Source: JAYZQT01 sp964412235 (lineage in GTDB: Bacteria > Pseudomonadota > Alphaproteobacteria > MPNO01 > UBA830). From it: DNA of 20,716 bases. The notes beneath the pieces were generated by a model. That model did not search any database and was not told where the DNA came from. It was given only the letters and a program-made list of their open reading frames with translations. Positions 6,482-13,437 of this stretch are shown piece after piece (position 1 is the first letter of the stretch; every line of letters begins with the position of its first letter). The position numbers and the translations under genes are program-made. The DNA lies in contig CAYPNT010000050.1 of assembly GCA_964412235.1 (NCBI GenBank), forward strand, positions 1 through 20,716. The letters are read 5' to 3'.

Positions 6482-7939
6482 GTGAAGACATCCCCGGATA
6501 CCGCTCCAGTCATAGAAGAAGCGGCAAAACGAGAATATAAATATGGTTTTGTAACCGATATCGACTCGGAGTTTGCCCCAAAAGGCTTAAACGAAGAGAT
6601 CGTTCGTTTTATTTCAAATAAAAAGGAGGAACCTAGCTGGTTACTTGACTGGCGGTTAACTGCGTTTCGCCAATGGGCAGCTATGCGTGAACCGGAATGG
6701 GCGTTTGTCGATTATCCTGAGATTGATTTCCAAGATGCCTATTATTATGCCGCACCAAAGCGCGACGAAGATAAACCGCAAAGTCTTGACGAGGTGGACC
6801 CTAAGCTACTTGAAACATATGAAAAATTGGGCATCCCGTTAGCGGAGCAGGCGGTATTGGCTGGAGTTGCGGTTGATGCTGTTTTCGATAGCGTGTCCGT
6901 TGCCACGACTTTTAAGGAAAAACTTACCGAAGCCGGCGTAGTATTCTGCCCAATATCGGAAGCCGTGCAGACACATCCAGAATTGGTTCAAGAATACTTG
7001 GGTACCGTGGTGCCCTACGCTGACAACTTCTACGCGACATTAAATTCTGCAGTGTTTAGTGATGGTACTTTTGTTTATGTCCCGAAGGGCGTTCGGTGTC
7101 CCATGGAGTTGAGTACCTATTTTCGTATAAATGCGGCGAATACAGGGCAATTCGAGAGAACGCTGATTATCGCTGACGAAGGTAGCTATGTCAGTTATTT
7201 AGAGGGTTGCACGGCTCCGATGAGGGACGAAAACCAGTTACACGCAGCAGTGGTTGAACTCATCGCGATGGCCGACGCTGAGATCAAGTATTCCACCGTC
7301 CAAAACTGGTATCCGGGTGATGAAAATGGGCGGGGAGGTATCTACAATTTTGTCACAAAAAGAGGTGTTTGCCGGGGGCAAAGGTCTAAGATCTCTTGGA
7401 CGCAGGTAGAGACGGGGTCTGCAGTGACCTGGAAGTATCCCAGTTGCATTCTTGAAGGCGACAATTCCGTCGGTGAGTTTTATTCAGTTGCAATAACAAA
7501 TAATTATCAACAGGCGGATACAGGAACCAAGATGGTTCACGCGGGTAAAAATACTACCAGTACCATAATTTCGAAAGGGATCTCAGCGGGCAAGGGCCAG
7601 AATACGTATCGCGGCCTCGTGAAGGCATTGGCTGGAGCAGAAAACGCAAGAAATTTTACTCAATGCGACTCTCTTCTGATTGGGGATGAGTGCGGAGCGC
7701 ACACTGTTCCATACATCGAAGTATCAAATCCACTGGCACAGGTGGAGCACGAGGCGACCACGTCCAAGATCAGTGAGGATCAGTTGTTCTATTGTCAACA
7801 ACGGGGACTTGATCCTGAGGAGGCTGTCTCGTTGATTGTAAACGGGTTTTGTAAAGAGGTTCTCAAGGAGTTGCCCATGGAATTTGCGGTAGAAGCACAA
7901 AAGTTGCTGGGTGTTACTCTCGAAGGAAGTGTTGGATAA
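6482..7939 (+). CDS. sufB: Fe-S cluster assembly scaffold subunit SufB
   Basis: SufB is the scaffold subunit of the SufBC2D complex, on which nascent Fe-S clusters are built in the cytoplasm. The product is 485 aa, near the family norm. It shows the N-terminal helical region, then a long right-handed beta-helix with LEGCTAPM, GICSAG-like SKGISAGKGQNTYRGLVK, and the conserved NFTQCDSLLIGDECGAHTVPYIEV block, which contains the cysteine equivalent to the catalytic C405 of E. coli SufB. It starts at GTG 6482, 9 nt after AGGAG. No ATG near this position fits. sufC follows after 9 nt. Confidence 0.96.
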   Translation: MKTSPDTAPVIEEAAKREYKYGFVTDIDSEFAPKGLNEEIVRFISNKKEEPSWLLDWRLTAFRQWAAMREPEWAFVDYPEIDFQDAYYYAAPKRDEDKPQSLDEVDPKLLETYEKLGIPLAEQAVLAGVAVDAVFDSVSVATTFKEKLTEAGVVFCPISEAVQTHPELVQEYLGTVVPYADNFYATLNSAVFSDGTFVYVPKGVRCPMELSTYFRINAANTGQFERTLIIADEGSYVSYLEGCTAPMRDENQLHAAVVELIAMADAEIKYSTVQNWYPGDENGRGGIYNFVTKRGVCRGQRSKISWTQVETGSAVTWKYPSCILEGDNSVGEFYSVAITNNYQQADTGTKMVHAGKNTTSTIISKGISAGKGQNTYRGLVKALAGAENARNFTQCDSLLIGDECGAHTVPYIEVSNPLAQVEHEATTSKISEDQLFYCQQRGLDPEEAVSLIVNGFCKEVLKELPMEFAVEAQKLLGVTLEGSVG

Positions 7940-7948
7940 GGAAAATAA

Positions 7949-8719
7949 ATGAGTTTGTTAAGCGTAAAAGACTTGCATGTTTCTGTTGACGATAAGGAAA
8001 TCCTTAAGGGGATAAATCTGGATGTAAACCCAGGAGAAATACATGCAGTAATGGGGCCCAATGGTTCCGGCAAAAGTACTTTTTCGTACGTGTTGTCCGG
8101 ACGTGATGGTTATAATGTCACGGAGGGCACGATATTTTTTAAAGATGCTAATGTGCTCGATATGGAACCTCATGAGCGAGCCGCGGCAGGAATTTATCTC
8201 GCCTTTCAATATCCTGTCGAAATACCAGGCGTCTCAAACCTTACTTTTCTTAAAACTGCCGTAAATGCTGTGCGGAAGGCCAGAGGTGACAGTGAGCTTG
8301 ACGCCATTAACTTCTTAAAACTCGCCAGGCAGAAGGGCGAAATACTCGACATGAAGGATGAGCTTTTAAAGCGTTCCGTTAATGTTGGGTTTTCTGGCGG
8401 TGAAAAAAAACGTAATGAGATCTTTCAAATGGCAATGCTTGAGCCGGTACTCTCGATCCTAGACGAGACTGATTCAGGTCTAGATATTGATGCTCTTAGA
8501 ATTGTGTCCGAAGGCGTTAACAAGTTACGGTCTTCGGAACGATCTATGATCTTGATTACTCATTATCAGAGGTTATTAGATCACATCATTCCGGATTTCG
8601 TTCATGTGCTCATTGACGGGCGGCTGGTTGCTAGCGGAGGTAAGGAGCTTGCGCTGGAATTGGAAGAAGGTGGATACGCAAAGTTCGGCGGCCAAAACAA
8701 TGACTCTGAGGCGGCATAG
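7949..8719 (+). CDS. sufC: SUF system ATPase SufC
   Basis: SufC is the ABC-type ATPase of the SufBC2D scaffold, 256 aa and soluble, without membrane segments. The Walker A motif GPNGSGKST is at 36-44, the ABC signature SGGEKKR starts at S149, Walker B with catalytic Glu is LDETDSGLD around 171-179, and the switch histidine lies in ITHYQRLL. The E-K-K-R signature and the DETDSGLD block are SufC-specific compared with transporter ATPases. AAGGA precedes the ATG by a normal distance. ATP binding drives the rearrangement of SufB and SufD that exposes the cluster assembly site. Confidence 0.97.
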   Translation: MSLLSVKDLHVSVDDKEILKGINLDVNPGEIHAVMGPNGSGKSTFSYVLSGRDGYNVTEGTIFFKDANVLDMEPHERAAAGIYLAFQYPVEIPGVSNLTFLKTAVNAVRKARGDSELDAINFLKLARQKGEILDMKDELLKRSVNVGFSGGEKKRNEIFQMAMLEPVLSILDETDSGLDIDALRIVSEGVNKLRSSERSMILITHYQRLLDHIIPDFVHVLIDGRLVASGGKELALELEEGGYAKFGGQNNDSEAA

Positions 8720-8733
8720 GATCGCCTTCCCAA

Positions 8734-10050
8734 ATGATACGAAAAATTGATACTACCCAATTTATGGATCAGTTTGAAACTGCTAAGGCAGCACTGCCGG
8801 GTCCTTGGCTTTCAGAAACGCGATTAGCGGCAATACGTAACTTTGATGTTAACGGTTTTCCAACGACCCGAGACGAGGATTGGAAGTACACTAATCTTAA
8901 TCGTATAGGAAAAACAGTATTTGAGCCGCCAAAAAGCCCACCCAATTCCGATCCGATAGACTTCGGGGCTTTGCTCATTGAGGGGGCACAAAGGCTGGTT
9001 ATACGGAATGGAGCTTATGACTCTTTATCGTCTTCTATAGAAATGTCAGCCGATGCAGGGCTTTTTTCCGATTTTGCAGCGGCGGTGGAACAACCGTCGC
9101 TGGGACTAAACGAGTGTTTGGGGAATATAGCGTCATTTGAGGACACGCCTCTGGTTGCCTTGAATACCGCTTTCATGGAGGGTGGGTTTGTTCTTATGGT
9201 TTCTGAGGGGGTCACAATTGACCGTCCTGTTCAGATTATACATTTTGTTGATTGTCCTAATACCGATTTCGTTGTCCATCCCAGAAATATAATTATCGCA
9301 GGTGACGATAGCAGTGTGGACGTGGTTGAGACATATATAGGCTCTATTAATTCGCGTTACTGGACGAATGCGGTAACGGAGATACGGGTCGGCCAGAACG
9401 CAACTGTAAATCATCTGAAACGCCAGTCAGAAACAAAGCATGCCTATCATACAGCCCGTACCCAAGTTTACCTTGACCGAGGAGCAGATTATCGTTCGGT
9501 AGCTATTGCTACGGGGGCGGAATTGTCTCGGAACGAGATTAGCGTGATGTTAGATGGGTCAGGGGCAAAATGTACATTCGCAGGTGGTGCCCTAATTCGG
9601 GCCGACCAGCATTGTGATAACACTACCAAAGTCGACCATCGGGTGCCTGATACAGCTAGTCGGCAGGTCTTTAGAAATGTTCTTGATGATAAATCTAGGT
9701 CTGTATTTCAGGGGAGTATTATTGTTAGGCCCAATGCGCAGAAAACCGATGGCAGTCAATCAAGCCGAAGTCTGTTGTTGGCCCCCGGCACTCAGGCAAA
9801 TGCCAAGCCGGAGCTCAAAATTTTTGCTGACGATGTGAAGTGTTCTCATGGTGCGACGGTTGGAGAACTTGATCAGGATGCTTTGTTTTATCTCCAAAGT
9901 CGGGGTGTACCCATTAGAGAAGCAAAATCTTTGTTAATTGAAGCCTTCGTCAATGAAACTCTTGACGAAGTTAAGGATGATATTCTCAGAGATCACCTTT
10001 CTAGTGCGGTTGCGGAATGGACGAATGTAGTGGACGGGCGCAACGGATGA
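8734..10050 (+). CDS. sufD: Fe-S cluster assembly subunit SufD
   Basis: This is the second beta-helix subunit of the SufBC2D scaffold, a paralogue of SufB. It is 438 aa with the N-terminal element TRDEDWKYTNL characteristic of SufD, and the C-terminal KCSHGATVGELDQDALFYLQSRG, whose histidine corresponds to the conserved H360 region of E. coli SufD at the SufB-SufD interface. It lies 14 nt after sufC with AGGA at a slightly long spacing. Its TGA overlaps the ATG of sufS (ATGA). A 9-bp perfect inverted repeat lies inside its 3' end (9945-9970). Confidence 0.95.
   Translation: MIRKIDTTQFMDQFETAKAALPGPWLSETRLAAIRNFDVNGFPTTRDEDWKYTNLNRIGKTVFEPPKSPPNSDPIDFGALLIEGAQRLVIRNGAYDSLSSSIEMSADAGLFSDFAAAVEQPSLGLNECLGNIASFEDTPLVALNTAFMEGGFVLMVSEGVTIDRPVQIIHFVDCPNTDFVVHPRNIIIAGDDSSVDVVETYIGSINSRYWTNAVTEIRVGQNATVNHLKRQSETKHAYHTARTQVYLDRGADYRSVAIATGAELSRNEISVMLDGSGAKCTFAGGALIRADQHCDNTTKVDHRVPDTASRQVFRNVLDDKSRSVFQGSIIVRPNAQKTDGSQSSRSLLLAPGTQANAKPELKIFADDVKCSHGATVGELDQDALFYLQSRGVPIREAKSLLIEAFVNETLDEVKDDILRDHLSSAVAEWTNVVDGRNG
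9945..9970 (+). repeat. 9-bp perfect inverted repeat inside the 3' end of sufD
   Basis: CTTCGTCAA (9945-9953) and TTGACGAAG (9962-9970) are exact reverse complements separated by 8 nt, so the mRNA can form a stable 9-bp stem about 75 nt before the sufS start. There is no U-tract, so this is not a classic terminator. It could tune stability or expression between sufBCD and sufSUTA, or it could be chance codon usage. Confidence 0.5.
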
Positions 10051-11282
10051 CAACAGTTAGCCGAACCTACCCAATAGATCGAATTCGTGGGGATTTTCCC
10101 ATTCTTTCAGAAAAAGTACGAAATAAACCACTGATTTATTTAGACAGTGCCGCGAGTGCTCAAAAACCTACGACCGTTATTAATCAGATTTCAAAGACGT
10201 ACGAGGCTGGTTATGCAAATGTTCATCGCGGTGTCCATTATATGAGCCAAATTGCGACTGATGCGATGGAAAACGCGCGGAAAAAAGCCCAGAAATTTTT
10301 AAATGCGGAGGATGAAAAGGAAATAGTATTTGTTCGTGGGGCGACGGAAGGGATTAATCTTGTAGCAACAAGCTGGGGCAGAGCCAACCTGAGTTCGGGA
10401 GATGAAATTGTTCTTTCAGTGTTGGAGCATCACTCCAACATCGTTCCGTGGCAGCTTATCGCGGAGCAGACAGGTGCAGTAATCAAGGTAGTGCCGATCG
10501 ATGACGATGGGAATTTTATATTAGATGAGTATGAAAAGATTCTCAGTGAAAGAACGCGGATAGTTGCCGTAACGCATGTTTCAAATGCCCTAGGAAGCGT
10601 AGTGCCGGTCACGGAGGTTATCAGGCTAGCTCACAAAAATGGCAGTATAGTTTTGCTGGATGGCTGCCAGGGCGCTCCGCATATGGCGGTAGATGTGACG
10701 GAGCTGGATGCGGACTTTTATGTCTTTTCGGGTCACAAGCTATATGGTCCCAGTGGCGTGGGCGTGTTGTATGGAAAAAAAACCCTTCTGGAGGAAATGC
10801 CGCCGTACCAAGGTGGTGGAGAGATGATCGATCGTGTTACATTTGAAAAGACGACATACGCGGACCTGCCATTCAAGTTTGAAGCGGGAACCCCCCATAT
10901 TGCAGGCGTTATCGCATTAGGAACTGCCATAGACTATGTCCAGGACATTGGGTTCGATGCAATAAGGGAACATGAGGATAAACTGCTGCGATACGGTACT
11001 GAGCGTATTTCGGAAATGAATAGAGTTGAAATTATCGGAACGGCAGAAGACAAGGCCGCAATACTTTCGTTTAATCTCCGTGACGTGCATGCCCACGATG
11101 TAGGCACGATTCTGGATCATGAGGGTGTAGCTGTTCGGACGGGACATCATTGTGCGCAGCCCGTGATGGACCGTTTTGATTTATCAGCCACTGTTAGAGC
11201 TTCATTTGGGTTATACAACACTCATGAGGAGGTGGACGCGCTGATTGCTGGTATTCTGCGGGTACAGGAGATGCTTGGATGA
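10047..11282 (+). CDS. sufS: Cysteine desulfurase SufS (group II, PLP-dependent)
   Basis: SufS removes sulfur from L-cysteine and supplies it as persulfide for cluster assembly. The chosen product is 411 aa. The PLP lysine is K231 in SGHKLYGPSG, and the persulfide cysteine is C369 in RTGHHCAQP, with the short loop of group II (SufS/CsdA) enzymes. D204 of LLDGCQ is the cofactor aspartate. The position after it is Cys where Ala is usual (DGAQ). ATG 10047 overlaps the sufD stop (ATGA) and places the family-typical DRIRGDFPIL near the N-terminus. An upstream in-frame ATG at 10017 would add 10 residues and a longer overlap. Neither has a strong Shine-Dalgarno. Its likely sulfur acceptor is the SufU encoded next. 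Confidence 0.95.
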   Translation: MTTVSRTYPIDRIRGDFPILSEKVRNKPLIYLDSAASAQKPTTVINQISKTYEAGYANVHRGVHYMSQIATDAMENARKKAQKFLNAEDEKEIVFVRGATEGINLVATSWGRANLSSGDEIVLSVLEHHSNIVPWQLIAEQTGAVIKVVPIDDDGNFILDEYEKILSERTRIVAVTHVSNALGSVVPVTEVIRLAHKNGSIVLLDGCQGAPHMAVDVTELDADFYVFSGHKLYGPSGVGVLYGKKTLLEEMPPYQGGGEMIDRVTFEKTTYADLPFKFEAGTPHIAGVIALGTAIDYVQDIGFDAIREHEDKLLRYGTERISEMNRVEIIGTAEDKAAILSFNLRDVHAHDVGTILDHEGVAVRTGHHCAQPVMDRFDLSATVRASFGLYNTHEEVDALIAGILRVQEMLG

Positions 11283-11728
11283 CTTCTGAACTTCGAGATC
11301 TCTATCAAGAAATTATTTTGGATCATAGTCGAAATCCTAGAAATTCTGGCCAATTGGAGACAACGACGAGTGAGGCCAACGGCAATAACCCACTTTGCGG
11401 GGATCGGGTAACGGTCTACGTGGAACTTACAGACGGTAAAATTGTCGACGTAGCATTTGAGGCGAGAGGTTGCGCTATCTCAATTGCGTCTGCATCAATG
11501 ATGACGGAACATCTGAAGGGTCTTACGGTAGAAGAGGCGCGGGCAGCCCATGAGGAATTTAGTAACCACCTCATGAAACCAGAGGCACCCGACATTCCGC
11601 AAGAAAACCCACTTGGCGCTTTGATGGGCGTACGAAATTTTCCGACCCGCATAAAATGCGCGACGCTTCCATGGCACACGCTTGTTGCAGCCCTAAAGGG
11701 TGGCGCCGACGGAATAACAACGGAATAG
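11279..11728 (+). CDS. sufU: SufU, zinc-dependent sulfurtransferase partner of SufS
   Basis: This 149-aa IscU/NifU-N fold protein follows the SufU subfamily. Cysteines C40 (NPLCGD), C65 (RGCAIS) and C127 (RIKCATLPW) plus D42 match the zinc-binding Cys/Asp set known from Bacillus SufU (C41, D43, C66, C128). A ~19-residue insertion between the second and third cysteine blocks (EARAAHEEFSNHLMKPEA region) also separates it from IscU. In SufU systems the zinc is swapped to the SufS active site so that SufU can take the persulfide. The 4-nt overlap with sufS (ATGA) fits that partnership. No sufE is present in the window. Confidence 0.92.
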   Translation: MTSELRDLYQEIILDHSRNPRNSGQLETTTSEANGNNPLCGDRVTVYVELTDGKIVDVAFEARGCAISIASASMMTEHLKGLTVEEARAAHEEFSNHLMKPEAPDIPQENPLGALMGVRNFPTRIKCATLPWHTLVAALKGGADGITTE

Positions 11729-11738
11729 GTGTAAATTT

Positions 11739-12098
11739 ATGGTGGAACCCAGTGAGCAAAATAGCCAGGACGAGGATTCTTTGTCCGATTCGGTAGAACC
11801 GTTGAAAGCCGAGGTCATCGCTGCGATCCGAGAGTGCTATGATCCAGAAATTCCCGTTAATATCTACGACCTTGGATTGATTTATGATGTAAGCATCAAT
11901 GGTGACAAACATGTAAATTTGATTATGACCCTGACGTCTCCTCATTGTCCCGTTGCGGAAATTCTGCCGGAACAAGTCAGGACGAGGGTCGAATTAGTAG
12001 AGGGCGTGAACGAGGTAAATATGGAATTAACGTGGGAACCGCCGTGGTCTCCCGAACTGATGTCAGAAGCCGCTAAGCTTGAACTTGGTTTTATGTAG
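11739..12098 (+). CDS. sufT: SUF-associated MIP18/DUF59 protein SufT
   Basis: This 119-aa protein has an acidic, probably flexible N-terminus (about 1-20) followed by a DUF59 domain. The hallmark DPEIPVNIYDLGLIYDV is at about 35-51, and the TSPHCPVAE motif has the single conserved cysteine near residue 74. SufT-type proteins act in Fe-S cluster maturation or transfer to targets, probably as accessory carriers. Location between sufU and sufA in the operon supports this name over the paralogous PaaD of phenylacetate oxygenase. It begins 10 nt after sufU with a weak TAGGTG Shine-Dalgarno. Confidence 0.9.
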   Translation: MVEPSEQNSQDEDSLSDSVEPLKAEVIAAIRECYDPEIPVNIYDLGLIYDVSINGDKHVNLIMTLTSPHCPVAEILPEQVRTRVELVEGVNEVNMELTWEPPWSPELMSEAAKLELGFM

Positions 12099-12143
12099 TA
12101 AAGAATGTTTTTCTGCTATGCTGTATAACAAAGGAATTTAATA

Positions 12144-12476
12144 ATGAATGCTTCATTAATGTCGCTTACTGATGCTGCCGCCGAGAGGGTGAAGCACCTT
12201 TTGGCTGATAATGGCGCGTCAAACGGCCTTCGTATTGGTATCCGGACAGGGGGTTGTTCGGGTATGGCATATTCTATGGAGTTTATCGAGGAAAAAGGTC
12301 CTCTAGACGAGGTTGTGGAGGCAAAGGGAGTAAAGCTCTTCGTAGATTCGAAAGCGTTGATGTTTCTCATCGGCACTGAGATGGATTATGTAGAAGACAA
12401 ACTGCAATCTGGGTTTGTGTTTAACAACCCAAATGAGAAAGGCCGTTGCGGGTGCGGTGAATCCTTCCACATCTAA
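12144..12476 (+). CDS. sufA: A-type Fe-S carrier SufA/IscA
   Basis: This 110-aa HesB/IscA-fold carrier delivers Fe-S clusters from the SufBCD scaffold to target proteins. The three conserved cysteines are present: C38 in RTGGCSGMAY, and C102 and C104 in GRCGCGESF near the C-terminus. AAGGA (12131-12135) lies 8 nt before ATG 12144. The 45-nt gap from sufT has no clear promoter, so it is probably the last SUF-specific gene of the operon. The A-type subfamily (SufA, IscA or ErpA) is assigned by context. Confidence 0.94.
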   Translation: MNASLMSLTDAAAERVKHLLADNGASNGLRIGIRTGGCSGMAYSMEFIEEKGPLDEVVEAKGVKLFVDSKALMFLIGTEMDYVEDKLQSGFVFNNPNEKGRCGCGESFHI

Positions 12477-12497
12477 TAAAATAGTGAAGAAATGTTT

Positions 12498-12533
12498 GGA
12501 CGCGGCGGGGTGTTGCCTGTCCCTTTTCTTTAT
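12498..12533 (+). terminator. Weak terminator-like element after sufA
   Basis: A short GGAC (12498-12501) / GTCC (12519-12522) pairing encloses a G-rich then GCC-containing loop, and is followed by a pyrimidine tract TTTTCTTTA (12524-12532). The stem is only 4 bp, so termination would be partial at best. The next gene's ribosome binding site starts right after it. Confidence 0.2.
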
Positions 12534-12548
12534 TGAGGAGATGTTCGT

Positions 12549-13148
12549 TTGGTAAAGGTGTATGCAATTGACGGGGTTACGCCCGTTGTTCATCCGACCG
12601 CTTTTGTTCATCCTACTGCCGTCCTAATTGGGGACATCATAATTGGTCCCAACTGTTATGTTGGTCCGTGTGCCTCCATTAGGGCTGATTTTGGCCGGTT
12701 TATAATGGGTGCTGGAAGTAATTTTCAAGACAATTGCACAGCGCATACGTTTTCGGGGGGTGAGGTTGTAATCGGTGAAAACTGCAATATCGGCCATGGC
12801 GCAGTTCTTCACGGGCCAACAATTAATGATCGGGTTTTAATAGGGATGAATGCTGTGATTATGGATGGCGTTCAGATAAATAGTGACGTTTTGGTCGCCG
12901 CTCTTACGTTTGTGCCAGCAACGATGGAGGTGCCGTCGGGAACTATCGTCGGTGGAACGCCGGCAAAGGTTCTTCGGGAGTTAAACACTCGAGAAAAAGA
13001 ATGGATTGCCGAGGGAAATGCTGACTATTTAGCGCTTATAGAACGATCTCGGGAAAATATCGAAGAAAAAGAGGCTCTAACTAAAATCGCGTCGGATGAG
13101 CCAAGACTACAATATGATGGTGCCAAGCCACTGTACGCCTCAAGATAG
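12549..13148 (+). CDS. PaaY-like gamma-carbonic-anhydrase/hexapeptide-repeat protein
   Basis: This 199-aa left-handed beta-helix protein has repeated hexapeptides (HPTAVLIGD, VVIGENCNIGHGAVLHG, VLIGMNAVIMDGVQI). Three histidines, in DNCTAH, IGH and AVLHG, match the zinc ligands of gamma-carbonic anhydrases. Length, the start YAIDGVTPVV.P..FVHPTAVLIGD and the tail with GTPAKVLREL resemble PaaY of phenylacetate degradation, which is known as a thioesterase acting on a dead-end CoA product. No other paa gene is in view, so the exact activity is open. The start is TTG 12549, supported by GAGGAG (12535-12540) 8 nt upstream. No suitable ATG exists. It could be co-transcribed with suf (72-nt gap after sufA). 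Confidence 0.85.
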   Translation: MVKVYAIDGVTPVVHPTAFVHPTAVLIGDIIIGPNCYVGPCASIRADFGRFIMGAGSNFQDNCTAHTFSGGEVVIGENCNIGHGAVLHGPTINDRVLIGMNAVIMDGVQINSDVLVAALTFVPATMEVPSGTIVGGTPAKVLRELNTREKEWIAEGNADYLALIERSRENIEEKEALTKIASDEPRLQYDGAKPLYASR

Positions 13149-13155
13149 AGAGTGA

Positions 13156-13167
13156 ACCTAATTAGGT
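13156..13167. repeat. 12-bp perfect palindrome between convergent genes
   Basis: ACCTAATTAGGT is a perfect palindrome in the 13-nt space between the paaY-like stop and the converging gene, overlapping that gene's TAA. It may be a small operator or coincidence. It has no loop and no U-tract, so it is not a usual terminator. Confidence 0.35.
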
Positions 13168-13404
13168 AAAAGCGTTGAACGCGATCAACGTGAACGTATC
13201 CGCTATTCCATCAATCATTTGTATTTCTTTGGTGACAAAGTGTCCGATATCTTGATCGTCGTTTAACGTGCATTTCATCATAAGGTCATGTTGCCCCGAT
13301 ATCGAATATACTTCTGAAACATTTGGGACGTTATCTGTGGCTGAAGCCGCTACGTCGTATGCCTTGCCCCGATCGCACTTCACCATTACAAATATTGTTT
13401 TCAT
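13162..13404 (-). CDS. Stand-alone Lrp/AsnC ligand-binding (RAM) domain protein
   Basis: This 80-aa protein consists only of the alpha-beta RAM/AsnC ligand-binding fold. The start MKTIFVMVKCDRGKAYDVA is strand 1 and helix 1, followed by VSEVYSISGQHDLMMKCTL (the G-x-D/H-L dimer and ligand region) and IDGIADTFTLIAFN (last strand). It has no helix-turn-helix, so it does not bind DNA by itself. Stand-alone RAM proteins are thought to bind amino acids or small molecules as oligomers, but the ligand here is unknown. The start has AAGGA 8 nt upstream. The gene begins 34 nt after the end of rhlE on the same strand, so the two are probably co-transcribed. Confidence 0.85.
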   Translation of the reverse strand: MKTIFVMVKCDRGKAYDVAASATDNVPNVSEVYSISGQHDLMMKCTLNDDQDIGHFVTKEIQMIDGIADTFTLIAFNAFT

Positions 13405-13437
13405 TGATCCGTTCCTTTTTCGATGTCCGGCGCTTCG

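Noticed and set aside
10017..10046. Earlier ATG for sufS overlapping sufD by 34 nt
   Set aside because: The added residues do not resemble SufS N-termini. ATG 10047 in an ATGA overlap fits the compact operon style, although neither start has a good ribosome binding site.
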